Shown: positions 7,047 to 13,922 of the stretch, in pieces
Position numbering within the stretch: position 1 is the stretch's first letter
Layout of the letters: each line of letters opens with the position of its first letter
Assembly (NCBI GenBank): GCA_019246495.1
Contig: JAFAQI010000508.1
Span: forward strand, 1 to 15,852
DNA length: 15,852 nt
Direction of reading: 5' to 3'
Source of the DNA: Frankiales bacterium
GTDB lineage: Bacteria > Actinomycetota > Actinomycetes > JAFAQI01
The notes under the pieces: generated by a model
What the model saw: only the letters and a program-made list of their open reading frames with translations
Told to the model about the DNA's origin: nothing
The model's database searches: none
Made by a program: the position numbers and the translations under genes

Positions 7047-7928
7047 TCAGGCCGGGCGGCGGACGTCCAAGCGTTCGGAAAGCGGCTCGAAGCCGGCCGA
7101 CGCGTAGGTGCCGACTGCGGTGACGTTTCGGCTCGGCGTGCACACCCAGGCGCTCGACGAGCCCAGCTCACGCAGGGCGGCGACCGACGCGACAGTGATC
7201 GCGGTGCCGAAGCTGCGACCACGATGCTCCCGGTGCACGCCCACTGGCTCGAGCAGACCCGGTCTCCCTGGACCGGCGGACCAAACCGTCGCCGCGGCCA
7301 CGGCGGTGCCGCTCTCGTCGTAGCCGAGCAGGCAGCGAGCGTCGGCGTACGGCGCACAAGAGGCCATCGAGCGCCAGCTGTCGTAGGTGAACGTGGAGTT
7401 GTCGAACGCCGAGACATGTACGGCGACTCGCTCGTGCGCCAGGTCCGGGTCGACGACCGCGATCCGCAACCCCCACTCCTCCGCCGGCCGATCCCCCACG
7501 GACGCCGAGAGCTGGCGGCGCAATGGGGTCCACGCTTCGTCGAGCGACCAGCCGCGACGCACCAGCACGTCCTGGAGAACTGCGCCAGGCGGAGACTCGA
7601 CGGCGACCGACCCTGCCGGCAGCACGCCGCGCTCGGCACGTGTGACGTCGTCAGCGATCCGTTCGGCGAGCGACTCGTCCCGGCCTAGGTCGGGGGCAAG
7701 CGTCAGCCGCAGCACCGTCGGGCCGTCGAGCAGTCCGATCGCGACGATGCGACCGGCGCGCCGCCAGACGCGGACAGCCTCCGCGGTCACCTGCGCGCCG
7801 AACCGCCAGAACCAGCCGATGTCTCCGGGATGCAGCTGGATCGGCGCGTCGTCGTCCTGCCACTCGCGCAGCGCGGCGACGACCTCGGTCAGGCCGGCGA
7901 CGTCCGGCGTGACAACGGTGACGGGCAT
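7047..7928 (-). CDS. GNAT family N-acetyltransferase
   Basis: A 293-aa protein of double-GNAT size. The C-terminal half contains the acetyl-CoA-binding motif region LEPVGVHREHRGRSFGTAI (about 227-244) and the later strand-helix WVCTPSRNVTAVGTYASAGFEPL. The pyrophosphate loop reads RGRSFG, where RGxGxG is usual, so the second Gly is Ser. The N-terminal half (IGWFWRFGAQVTAEAVRVWRR, RIVAIGLLDGP) looks like a degenerate GNAT fold. The substrate is unknown. The ATG at 7928 is taken; another in-frame ATG at 7946 adds only six residues and neither has a strong SD. It lies 83 nt after the UPF0104-type membrane protein on the same strand and could be its distal operon partner, but the gap leaves room for a separate promoter. 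Confidence 0.8.
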   Translation of the reverse strand: MPVTVVTPDVAGLTEVVAALREWQDDDAPIQLHPGDIGWFWRFGAQVTAEAVRVWRRAGRIVAIGLLDGPTVLRLTLAPDLGRDESLAERIADDVTRAERGVLPAGSVAVESPPGAVLQDVLVRRGWSLDEAWTPLRRQLSASVGDRPAEEWGLRIAVVDPDLAHERVAVHVSAFDNSTFTYDSWRSMASCAPYADARCLLGYDESGTAVAAATVWSAGPGRPGLLEPVGVHREHRGRSFGTAITVASVAALRELGSSSAWVCTPSRNVTAVGTYASAGFEPLSERLDVRRPA

Positions 7929-8011
7929 CCGCCGATCACACGCCATCGCGACCAGCCGCGCACGTGAGTTTCCGGCGCGGACGAGGGGACGACTGCCGCG
8001 CGGGAGGCGCG

Positions 8012-8977
8012 TTACTGCGCGAGTGCCGGTGTGCGCCCGCGGGCGAACCACGCGACAGCAACGATCGCGCCGAGCGGGATCTCGATGAGGTAGCTGAAGA
8101 CGCGGAACAGGATGACGCCCGACGCAGCCGCGGCCGGGTCGGCACCGAAGCCGGCGAGCACCGCCGTCGCCGCTGTCTCGACGAGACCGACGCCACCCGG
8201 CGTGAACGGCACCAACGTCAGCAGGCGCTCGACCGCGAACACAGCGAGCACCGCCGTGGGTGATACCTCGACACCGAGCGCGGCGAGACAGAACCACAGC
8301 AACGCCATCTGGAGCACCGGGTAACCGATGCCGCCGATGAGGAACGCCGCCCAGCCCTGCCGCAGGACCTGCGCGCACTGCTCGCGGACCAGCTTCAGCG
8401 CGGCGACGAGCTGCGCGCGCAGCGAGCCACGCCACCAGCGCACGACCACGACAGTCGCGACGACGATGATTCCGACGGCCACACCCATCGCGAGCGCGGT
8501 CTTCTTGCCTGGGTGGGCAAGGTTGATGGCCAGCGGCGGCATCGACACGAGCGCGAAGATGCCAAGGGCGGCGATCGCGACCTTGACGAGTACGACGACG
8601 AGGTTGCTGATCGTCGTGAACGCCGTGATCTGCACGCGGCTGTAACCCCACGACCGCAACATCGCGTAGTTGAGCCCGATCCCGGCCGCGCCGCCGAACG
8701 GCAACACGTTGGAGACGCTGCTGCCGCCGAGGTTCAACGCAAAGGCGCGACGACGGCTCAGCCCGGGCAGCGCGCTGCGCAAGACATAGGTGTGCATCCA
8801 AAGGCCGGCGGCCCACACCGCGATCAGCGAGATGATCTGCCACGCCTGCAGACCGGCAACACGATCGGCAGTGTCGTCCCAACCGACGCCCGCCGTGCGG
8901 GGCAGTACGACGACGAGAAGCCAGCCGGCCGCGGCTAGCGAAAGCGCGCCGGCGACGAGACGAACGGCCCGACGCAC
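8012..8977 (-). CDS. UPF0104/lysylphosphatidylglycerol-synthase-type transmembrane protein (putative lipid flippase)
   Basis: A 321-aa polytopic membrane protein with about eight hydrophobic segments. The family landmarks are visible: NVLPFGGAAGIGLNY (90-104), PFTPGGVGLVE (257-267) and RVFSYLIEIPLG (292-303). The catalytic soluble domain of MprF is absent, so it is the membrane (flippase-type) module alone, as in YbhN/AglD-like proteins often found beside glycosyltransferases. It is inferred to move a lipid or glycolipid across the membrane. The start is GTG at 8977 with no strong SD. It follows the PIG-L deacetylase after 9 nt, indicating an operon and perhaps translational coupling. Confidence 0.88.
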   Translation of the reverse strand: MRRAVRLVAGALSLAAAGWLLVVVLPRTAGVGWDDTADRVAGLQAWQIISLIAVWAAGLWMHTYVLRSALPGLSRRRAFALNLGGSSVSNVLPFGGAAGIGLNYAMLRSWGYSRVQITAFTTISNLVVVLVKVAIAALGIFALVSMPPLAINLAHPGKKTALAMGVAVGIIVVATVVVVRWWRGSLRAQLVAALKLVREQCAQVLRQGWAAFLIGGIGYPVLQMALLWFCLAALGVEVSPTAVLAVFAVERLLTLVPFTPGGVGLVETAATAVLAGFGADPAAAASGVILFRVFSYLIEIPLGAIVAVAWFARGRTPALAQ

Positions 8978-8986
8978 CTGGCCAGT

Positions 8987-9832
8987 TTAGCGACGTACAT
9001 CAACGAACACCTCGTCCATCCGGCCCATTTCGGGCGAGTCGCCCACGCTCACGAACCATTCCCGACCCAGAACCACTCGCGACAGCGGCCACGGCACCCG
9101 CGAGAGCAGCCGCACCGTGCGCACGTCGTCGCTGCCGCCCGCCTGCGAGGCATGAGCCGCCAGCGCGGCGCGCTTGGCCCGGACCTGTCGGCGTACGTCG
9201 ACGACGTGCGTGATCTCCTCCGGCGCAGAGAAAGCGTCGGCGAACGCGTCGGCGGCCGTCCCGTCGACGCGGATCCCCAACCGCCCGAGCAGGCGCAAGC
9301 TGCGAAGCAGCACGGCCCGATCCACCGTGGCGGCGAGCACGGTCGAGACTTCCGCCAGCCGCGCGGCGGCTATCCCCGCGTCGTGGACCCGCACGTGGTC
9401 GCGATGGCCATAGCCGCCGCGCGCGTCGTACACCGTCAGCACAGCCGGCCGCTCCTCGACGAGCACGGCGGCGAGGCGCCCGGCCACCTCGTCGAGCGGC
9501 GCCGCGCACAACGACCCCGCCGGCGGCTCAGCCGGATCCCGGAAGCCCGAGTCGCCGTAGCCGAGGCTGACCACGCGGGCCACGCCCAGGATCTCCGCCG
9601 CGCGTTCGAGCTCGGCCAGCCGGCGGGCACCCAGCGCCGCCCGGTCCGCCGCCAGGCCGAGCTCGCCGGCCGTGGCGACGACCGCCACCACCCGGTGGCC
9701 CAGCGCCGCCGCCTTCGCAAGAGTCCCGCCGGTCAACAGCGCTTCATCGTCGGGATGCGCGTGGAAGGCCACTAAGGTGGTAGGCGCGCCGGCGCTCCCC
9801 TGGTCGGCCGACGGAGCGGCAGCGGTGCTCAA
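8987..9832 (-). CDS. PIG-L family zinc-dependent N-deacetylase
   Basis: A 281-aa cytoplasmic enzyme of the family that removes the acetyl group from GlcNAc-containing substrates (GlcNAc-PI, GlcNAc-inositol, bacillithiol or mycothiol precursors). The zinc site is intact: FHAHPDDEALLTGG gives His26, Asp28 and Asp29, and GGYGHRDHVRVH gives His143 and His146, matching MshB His13/Asp15/Asp16/His144/His147. The start is TTG at 9832, supported by GAGGTGA 6 nt upstream; the first ~18 residues are an Ala/Gly/Ser-rich extension before strand 1. It is not obviously mshB itself: the neighbours are a GT4, PAP2 and NAGPA set. It diverges from the GT4 gene with 30 bp between start codons and is followed closely by the flippase-type gene. 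Confidence 0.88.
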   Translation of the reverse strand: MSTAAAPSADQGSAGAPTTLVAFHAHPDDEALLTGGTLAKAAALGHRVVAVVATAGELGLAADRAALGARRLAELERAAEILGVARVVSLGYGDSGFRDPAEPPAGSLCAAPLDEVAGRLAAVLVEERPAVLTVYDARGGYGHRDHVRVHDAGIAAARLAEVSTVLAATVDRAVLLRSLRLLGRLGIRVDGTAADAFADAFSAPEEITHVVDVRRQVRAKRAALAAHASQAGGSDDVRTVRLLSRVPWPLSRVVLGREWFVSVGDSPEMGRMDEVFVDVRR

Positions 9833-9838
9833 CGCGAG

Positions 9839-9845
9839 TCACCTC
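9839..9845 (-). promoter_or_regulatory. Strong Shine-Dalgarno fixing a TTG start
   Basis: GAGGTGA on the minus strand is 6 nt before the TTG at 9832 and is the reason that start is chosen for the PIG-L gene. No ATG or GTG in that frame lies at a suitable distance. Confidence 0.7.
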
Positions 9846-9862
9846 GACTACAGCAGGTGCGC

Positions 9863-10987
9863 ATGCGGGTCCTTCACGTCACGGACGCCTACCTTCCCCG
9901 AGTCGGTGGCATCGAGATGCACGTGCACGACCTCGCCCGCGCGCAGATGGCCGCCGGCGACGACGTCGCCATCCTCACACTGACCCGGTCGCAAGGCGCT
10001 GCGTCCGCGCCGGTCGGCTCGCGCGTCCTGCGTCCCGGCGACCGCGCGCAGGTCTGGGACAAGGCGGCGTTCCTGTGGCGACACCGCAAGCTCGGTGAGC
10101 TCGAGGGCTTCGACGTCGTGCACACGCACTGCTCCACGATGTCGCCGCTGTCCTACGCGACGCTCGGTTCGGCGCGGATTCCGACGCTGATGACGGTGCA
10201 CTCCCTGTGGCGGCGCTACACGGCGTTCTACCGCGCGGCCGACTACGCGCTCGGCTGGAGCAAGTGGCCGGTGAGCTGGTCGGCTGTCAGCCACACCGCG
10301 GCTGACGCCGTACGCCGGGCTGCCGCGCGCCCGCTCGACGTCGCGGTGCTGCCCAACGGAGTCGACCTCGACGCCTGGCAGCCGGTCCCCCGCGATCCGG
10401 ACGGCGGCCACCTCCGGATGCTGTCCGTGATGCGGCTGGCGGCACGCAAGCGACCGATGCCGCTGCTCCGGATCCTGCGCAGCGTCCGCGCCGCCGTGCC
10501 CGAGACGACGCGAGTCACCGCGACGATCGTCGGCGAGGGCCCGCAACGCGAGTCGATGGAGAAGTACCTCCGCCGCCACGGCATGACGGAGTGGGTGCGC
10601 CTCACCGGGCATCTGCCCCGACCCGAGATCGCCCAGGTCATGGCGCGCTCCGACGTCTTCGTCGCACCCGCGATCCTCGAGTCCTTCGGCATCGCCGCGC
10701 TGGAAGCGCGCGCGTGCGGCCTGCCGGTCGTCGGCCGGCTCGGCACCGGGCTCAGCGACTTCATCGGACCCGAGGACGGCGTGCTCGTCGACAGCGACCG
10801 CGCCATGGCGCACGCTCTCGCCGGTCTCGCCACGCGACCGCTCGTCGCGGACGGCCTCGACCGCGCAGCACTCGCGTCAATGAGCTGGGCGTCGGTCGTC
10901 GATCGCACCCGCGAGCTCTACGTTGCTGCGGGCGCGCGCGATCTCGTCTCCAGTGGCGTCCAGCCGGGGCGACGCCAAGCGTCGTGA
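9863..10987 (+). CDS. GT4-family glycosyltransferase
   Basis: A 374-aa GT-B retaining glycosyltransferase. The N-terminal acceptor domain begins MRVLHVTDAYLPRVGGIEMHVHDLA (Gly-Gly loop at 15-16). DVVHTHC (84-90), NGVD (165-168), IVGEGPQR (222-229) and the nucleotide-sugar motif ESFGIAALEARACGLPVV (E273 and E281, E-x7-E) are all present. Members include PimA/PimB, MshA and many lipid glycosyltransferases; the donor and acceptor are unknown. The ATG at 9863 is preferred; an in-frame GTG two codons earlier overlaps the possible AGG ribosome-binding site. The stop codon overlaps the start of the PAP2 gene by 4 nt (GTGA), implying translational coupling. It diverges from the PIG-L deacetylase, so an amino-sugar product is a reasonable inference. 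Confidence 0.88.
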   Translation: MRVLHVTDAYLPRVGGIEMHVHDLARAQMAAGDDVAILTLTRSQGAASAPVGSRVLRPGDRAQVWDKAAFLWRHRKLGELEGFDVVHTHCSTMSPLSYATLGSARIPTLMTVHSLWRRYTAFYRAADYALGWSKWPVSWSAVSHTAADAVRRAAARPLDVAVLPNGVDLDAWQPVPRDPDGGHLRMLSVMRLAARKRPMPLLRILRSVRAAVPETTRVTATIVGEGPQRESMEKYLRRHGMTEWVRLTGHLPRPEIAQVMARSDVFVAPAILESFGIAALEARACGLPVVGRLGTGLSDFIGPEDGVLVDSDRAMAHALAGLATRPLVADGLDRAALASMSWASVVDRTRELYVAAGARDLVSSGVQPGRRQAS

Positions 10988-11826
10988 GTACGACGACGAC
11001 GCGGCCGCCGCGGGCAGGTGCCCGAGCGTCCGGACGATCACCGCTGCGCGTGCTGATGCGGCGCCTGCCGTGGTGGGCCGAGCTCGTCATCGCGGTCGTC
11101 ACCTACGAGCTCTACAACGCCGTACAGAGCCTGACGAGCGGTTCGATCCGCCAGGCGGATGCCCACGGCCGAGCCATCACGAGCTTCGAGCACGACGTCC
11201 ACATCTGGATCGAGAGCAGCGTCAACCGCTTCGCGACCGCGCATCACTACGTCGGGCTGGTCGGTGGTTACTACTACGAGCTGGCCCACGTCACCGTGAC
11301 GCTCGGCGTACTCGCTTATCTCTGGCGGCGGCGGCCTGACGTCTACGCGTTGCTGCGCAACACCCTGCTCGGCCTCAGCCTGGTCGCCCTGCTCGTCTAC
11401 TGGCTCTGGCCGGTGTCGCCGCCGCGGTTCGTCGTCAGCGGCCTCACGGACACGCTCGTGCGCAACGACATCCTCGGTGCCGCGCACGTCCACGAAGGCC
11501 TGGTCAACCTCTACGCCGCAATGCCGAGCCTGCATGTCGCCTGGGCGACCTGGTGCGCCGCGGCCGTCGTACTGACCCAGCGCAGTCGCTGGCGGCATCT
11601 CGCCTGGGGCTATCCGCTCCTCACGACGGTTGCCGTCGTCGCGACCGCCAACCACTACGTCATCGACGCGCTGGCCGGAGCGGCGCTCGCCGGAGTCGCG
11701 CTGGCCATGGCCGTTCGGTGGACAAATCGTCACTGGATGGCTGAGAAGGCAACCGATCGGCGGATGGCGGAGACAGCAGGGCGTAACAACGATCGAGGTG
11801 GAAGCGATTACCCCCCGAAGGGGTGA
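10984..11826 (+). CDS. PAP2-superfamily membrane protein, inositol-phosphorylceramide-synthase-like
   Basis: A 280-aa polytopic membrane protein. The conserved blocks are WLWPVSPPRF (141-150), AAMPSLHVAWATW (178-190) and ATANHYVIDALAG (220-232), giving a His184-His224-Asp228 triad like that of aureobasidin-target inositol phosphotransferases rather than the classical KxxxxxxRP phosphatase motif, which is not seen. It may transfer a phospho-headgroup between lipids, or dephosphorylate a lipid phosphate. About six membrane segments are visible between residues 30 and 245, after a short basic Thr/Arg-rich N terminus; the C terminus is hydrophilic. GTG at 10984 overlaps the GT4 stop (GTGA), and its own stop overlaps the possible next start (TGATG), so the three genes form one tight operon. 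Confidence 0.85.
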   Translation: MSTTTTRPPRAGARASGRSPLRVLMRRLPWWAELVIAVVTYELYNAVQSLTSGSIRQADAHGRAITSFEHDVHIWIESSVNRFATAHHYVGLVGGYYYELAHVTVTLGVLAYLWRRRPDVYALLRNTLLGLSLVALLVYWLWPVSPPRFVVSGLTDTLVRNDILGAAHVHEGLVNLYAAMPSLHVAWATWCAAAVVLTQRSRWRHLAWGYPLLTTVAVVATANHYVIDALAGAALAGVALAMAVRWTNRHWMAEKATDRRMAETAGRNNDRGGSDYPPKG

Positions 11827-11852
11827 TGAGGTTTCGCCCTCGCCGTGCCGAT

Positions 11853-11856
11853 AGGA
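11853..11856 (+). promoter_or_regulatory. Shine-Dalgarno deciding the phosphodiester glycosidase start
   Basis: AGGA lies 5 nt before GTG at 11862. It favours that start, which begins directly with a signal peptide, over the ATG at 11826 that overlaps the PAP2 stop codon. Confidence 0.5.
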
Positions 11857-11861
11857 CGATC

Positions 11862-13076
11862 GTGAACGTGCCCAACCCACGCAAGCGCGCGGCCTCAGTG
11901 ACGACCGCGGCGCTGCTCGCCGCCCTGGCCGCCGTGCCCGCCGCCGTTCCCGCGTCAGCGGGTGGCCACCACAGCCCCTACACGACGAACTGCCCGCCGG
12001 CCGAAAGCCTCATCCGCGGGACGACGTGGCACACCCACCGCCTCGCGCCGGGTGTCGTGCTCCAGGAAGGGCAGCGGCACGACCACTTCGAGGGCCAGAT
12101 CGGCACGGTCGACATGCACGTCCTCACCGTCGCCACCCTCACCAAGCACGTGCACTTCGCGCCGCTCATGCACAGCCTCGCGGAACGCAGCAAGCTGTCG
12201 GAGCTGGCTTCCGGCAAGCGCCGGCTCATCGCCGCGACGAACACCGGCTTCTACGACTTCCGCTTCGGCACCCCGCAGGGTCCCGTTGTCACCAACGGCG
12301 TCCCGCTCCTTGCCTACCGCAGCCCCAAGACGGTCGTCGGGTTCACCGCCGACAAGCACGTGCAGGCCGCCCAGCTCGCTCTTGCCGGCACGGTCAAGGC
12401 GGATGGAGTCACCTTCCCGTTGGCCGCGCTCAACGTGCTCGACCCGCCCACGGGACTGACCGCCTACACCTCGCGGTGGGGCTCGCAGTACATCCCGCTG
12501 CCGCGCGACGCCGTCGCCCGTTACGTCAACGGCGGGCGCGTCACCTCGAGTGCGGGCCGCTACAACAACGCACCGTCCAGCGGCTACCTGCTCGTCGCGC
12601 GTGGGCAGAGCGCCTACAACTTCGTCCGGTCGACGCTGCACAACGGCGACACCATCTCGGCCACGACCTCGACCCGGTCGACCGCCCGAGCGGCGTTCAC
12701 CCAGGCCTACGCCGTGGGCACGCAGGTCGTCGTGAACCACCAGGCGCGGACCAACATGCTCTGCCGCCGCGAGTACCCACAGCCTGCACGCACCGCGATC
12801 GGCTTCGCCGACAAGGGACGCAAGCTGATCCTCGCGATCATCGCCGACCACCCCGGCACGACGCTGCACGGTCTCGACACCAACCAGGTCGCCCGCGTCA
12901 TGCTGGACCTCGGCGCGAGCCAGGCCTACATGTTCGACGGCTCCGGCTCCACCGAGCTCCTCGCCCGGCTGCGCAGCCATCCGCACACGCTGAGCCTGCG
13001 CAACTACCCGGCGGACGGCGGTGCGAAGTACGAGCGCCCCATGCCCGTGGGCCTCGGCATCTACTACACCGGCTGA
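11862..13076 (+). CDS. Secreted phosphodiester glycosidase family protein (NAGPA/DUF2233 domain)
   Basis: A 404-aa exported protein. The N terminus is a Sec signal peptide: basic PNPRKR, an Ala/Val-rich core, then a signal-peptidase-I site ASA|GG at about 33/34. The NAGPA domain shows NTGFYD (127-132), GPVVTNGVPL, ARTAIGF, FDGSGSTELL (358-367) and DGGAKYERPMPVGLGI near the end. Relatives of this domain cleave GlcNAc from a phosphodiester (the mammalian uncovering enzyme) or act on peptidoglycan- or teichoic-acid-linked sugars. The substrate here is unknown. The GTG at 11862 is chosen on SD and signal peptide; an alternative ATG at 11826 overlaps the PAP2 stop in a TGATG. Its placement in the GT4-PAP2 operon suggests it edits the product of that pathway outside the membrane. 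Confidence 0.85.
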   Translation: MNVPNPRKRAASVTTAALLAALAAVPAAVPASAGGHHSPYTTNCPPAESLIRGTTWHTHRLAPGVVLQEGQRHDHFEGQIGTVDMHVLTVATLTKHVHFAPLMHSLAERSKLSELASGKRRLIAATNTGFYDFRFGTPQGPVVTNGVPLLAYRSPKTVVGFTADKHVQAAQLALAGTVKADGVTFPLAALNVLDPPTGLTAYTSRWGSQYIPLPRDAVARYVNGGRVTSSAGRYNNAPSSGYLLVARGQSAYNFVRSTLHNGDTISATTSTRSTARAAFTQAYAVGTQVVVNHQARTNMLCRREYPQPARTAIGFADKGRKLILAIIADHPGTTLHGLDTNQVARVMLDLGASQAYMFDGSGSTELLARLRSHPHTLSLRNYPADGGAKYERPMPVGLGIYYTG

Positions 13077-13084
13077 CGAGCCGG
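13069..13084. terminator. Stem-loop at the convergent NAGPA / M15 junction
   Basis: CCGGCT-GACG-AGCCGG forms a 6-bp GC-rich stem with a 4-nt loop that overlaps the NAGPA stop codon and precedes the convergent M15 stop. No T tract follows on either strand, so the terminator role is tentative. Confidence 0.33.
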
Positions 13085-13113
13085 CTCAGGCTTCCGCAGG
13101 CTGCGTTCCCTCG

Positions 13114-13884
13114 CTAGTTACCACTCGCGGAGAAGTGCTGATAGTCGGGCGCGCTCCACACGCCGCCCCATCCCCAGCCGACGGCCCGGAACGCGAGCAC
13201 CGGCGCTGACCCGGACACCACCATGCCGGGCCGGACGTTGCTGCGGTCGAGCCAGGGCCGGCCGCCCGGCGGCAGCACCTTGCCGTCGAGCAGATACGGG
13301 TTCTCCAGCGGGTCGATGTCGACCGCGGCGCCGTACGCGTGTTCCGACCAGTGCTTCGGCCCGTTCGCGACGGCGTAGCGGCAGTTGAACGCCGACGTGT
13401 TGTCGTGCGCCATCGAGCGGTTGTCGTTTCCGCCGTACGCCGCCACCGGCCGCATCTGCCGGATCGGGAAGCGTGCGTCGTAGAGCGAGCGAAACACGGA
13501 GACGAGCGCGTTGGTGGCCGAGGCGGCGGCGATGAGCGTCCCAGTATGCGACTGCTGGTCGAACCCCCAGTAGGTGAGCGAGATCGCGCGCAGTTCCGAG
13601 GGGCCCATGGGACAACCGGCGTGCCAGCTCTTGCCGAGGTCCGCCGCCGTGACCCGCGTCGCGTGCCAGCTGAAGGGCGCCGCCACGACGACAGCATGCG
13701 TCGGGTGCGGAGGCGGCCTGCGGTGGTGCGGGTGCCGATGGGCCGGCGGTGTCGCGACGATCGTCGGTCGCGGGCTCAGTCCGGGGCGCGGCGGCGCTGT
13801 CCTCGCGGATCCGGAGCTGCAACCCGCCACCACGACGACGGCCATCGCAGCAAGAGCCGTGAGCTGCCGCCGCCCGGGTTTCAT
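13114..13884 (-). CDS. Lipoprotein M15-family peptidase (peptidoglycan carboxypeptidase/endopeptidase type)
   Basis: A 256-aa lipoprotein. After MKPGRRQ and a hydrophobic stretch, the lipobox VAGC places the lipidated Cys at 22. A Pro/His-rich linker (about 30-65) tethers the enzyme. The M15 zinc site is present: SEHAYGAAVDIDPLENPY gives His182 and Asp189, and APDYQHF gives Asp247 and His250. WGWGG before it and CRYAVANG upstream match the M15_4-type branch; the family often has Glu after HF, here Ser. It is expected to cleave D-Ala or L-Ala-D-Glu bonds in cell-wall peptides at the outer membrane face. The ATG at 13884 is chosen because it begins the lipoprotein signal. It lies 9 nt after a TACCCT box and has no good SD, so it may be leaderless. 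It diverges from an L,D-transpeptidase-like gene. Confidence 0.87.
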   Translation of the reverse strand: MKPGRRQLTALAAMAVVVVAGCSSGSARTAPPRPGLSPRPTIVATPPAHRHPHHRRPPPHPTHAVVVAAPFSWHATRVTAADLGKSWHAGCPMGPSELRAISLTYWGFDQQSHTGTLIAAASATNALVSVFRSLYDARFPIRQMRPVAAYGGNDNRSMAHDNTSAFNCRYAVANGPKHWSEHAYGAAVDIDPLENPYLLDGKVLPPGGRPWLDRSNVRPGMVVSGSAPVLAFRAVGWGWGGVWSAPDYQHFSASGN

Positions 13885-13893
13885 GTCGCAACC

Positions 13894-13899
13894 AGGGTA
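13894..13899 (-). promoter_or_regulatory. Candidate -10 box of the M15 lipoprotein gene
   Basis: TACCCT (TANNNT) on the minus strand is followed after 9 nt by the ATG at 13884, placing the expected transcription start within about three bases of the start codon. No clear -35 is visible. Confidence 0.4.
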
Positions 13900-13910
13900 T
13901 GACCGTCTCG

Positions 13911-13916
13911 TAGCCT
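13911..13916 (+). promoter_or_regulatory. Candidate -10 box of the L,D-transpeptidase-like gene
   Basis: TAGCCT (TANNNT) is followed after 6 nt by GTG at 13923, so transcription would begin at about the first base of the start codon. This fits a leaderless mRNA, and no SD is present. No clear -35 is visible. Confidence 0.42.
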
Positions 13917-13922
13917 CGACAC

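Noticed and set aside
7047..8882. 611-codon minus-strand frame that would fuse a long N-terminal region to the GNAT protein
   Set aside because: The upstream part is an Arg-rich out-of-frame reading of the UPF0104 membrane gene; the GNAT protein itself begins at 7928 or 7946.
11810..11824. ACCCC-CCGAA-GGGGT stem at the PAP2 stop codon as a terminator
   Set aside because: Only 5 bp, no T tract, and the operon continues directly into the NAGPA gene; at most it affects coupling.
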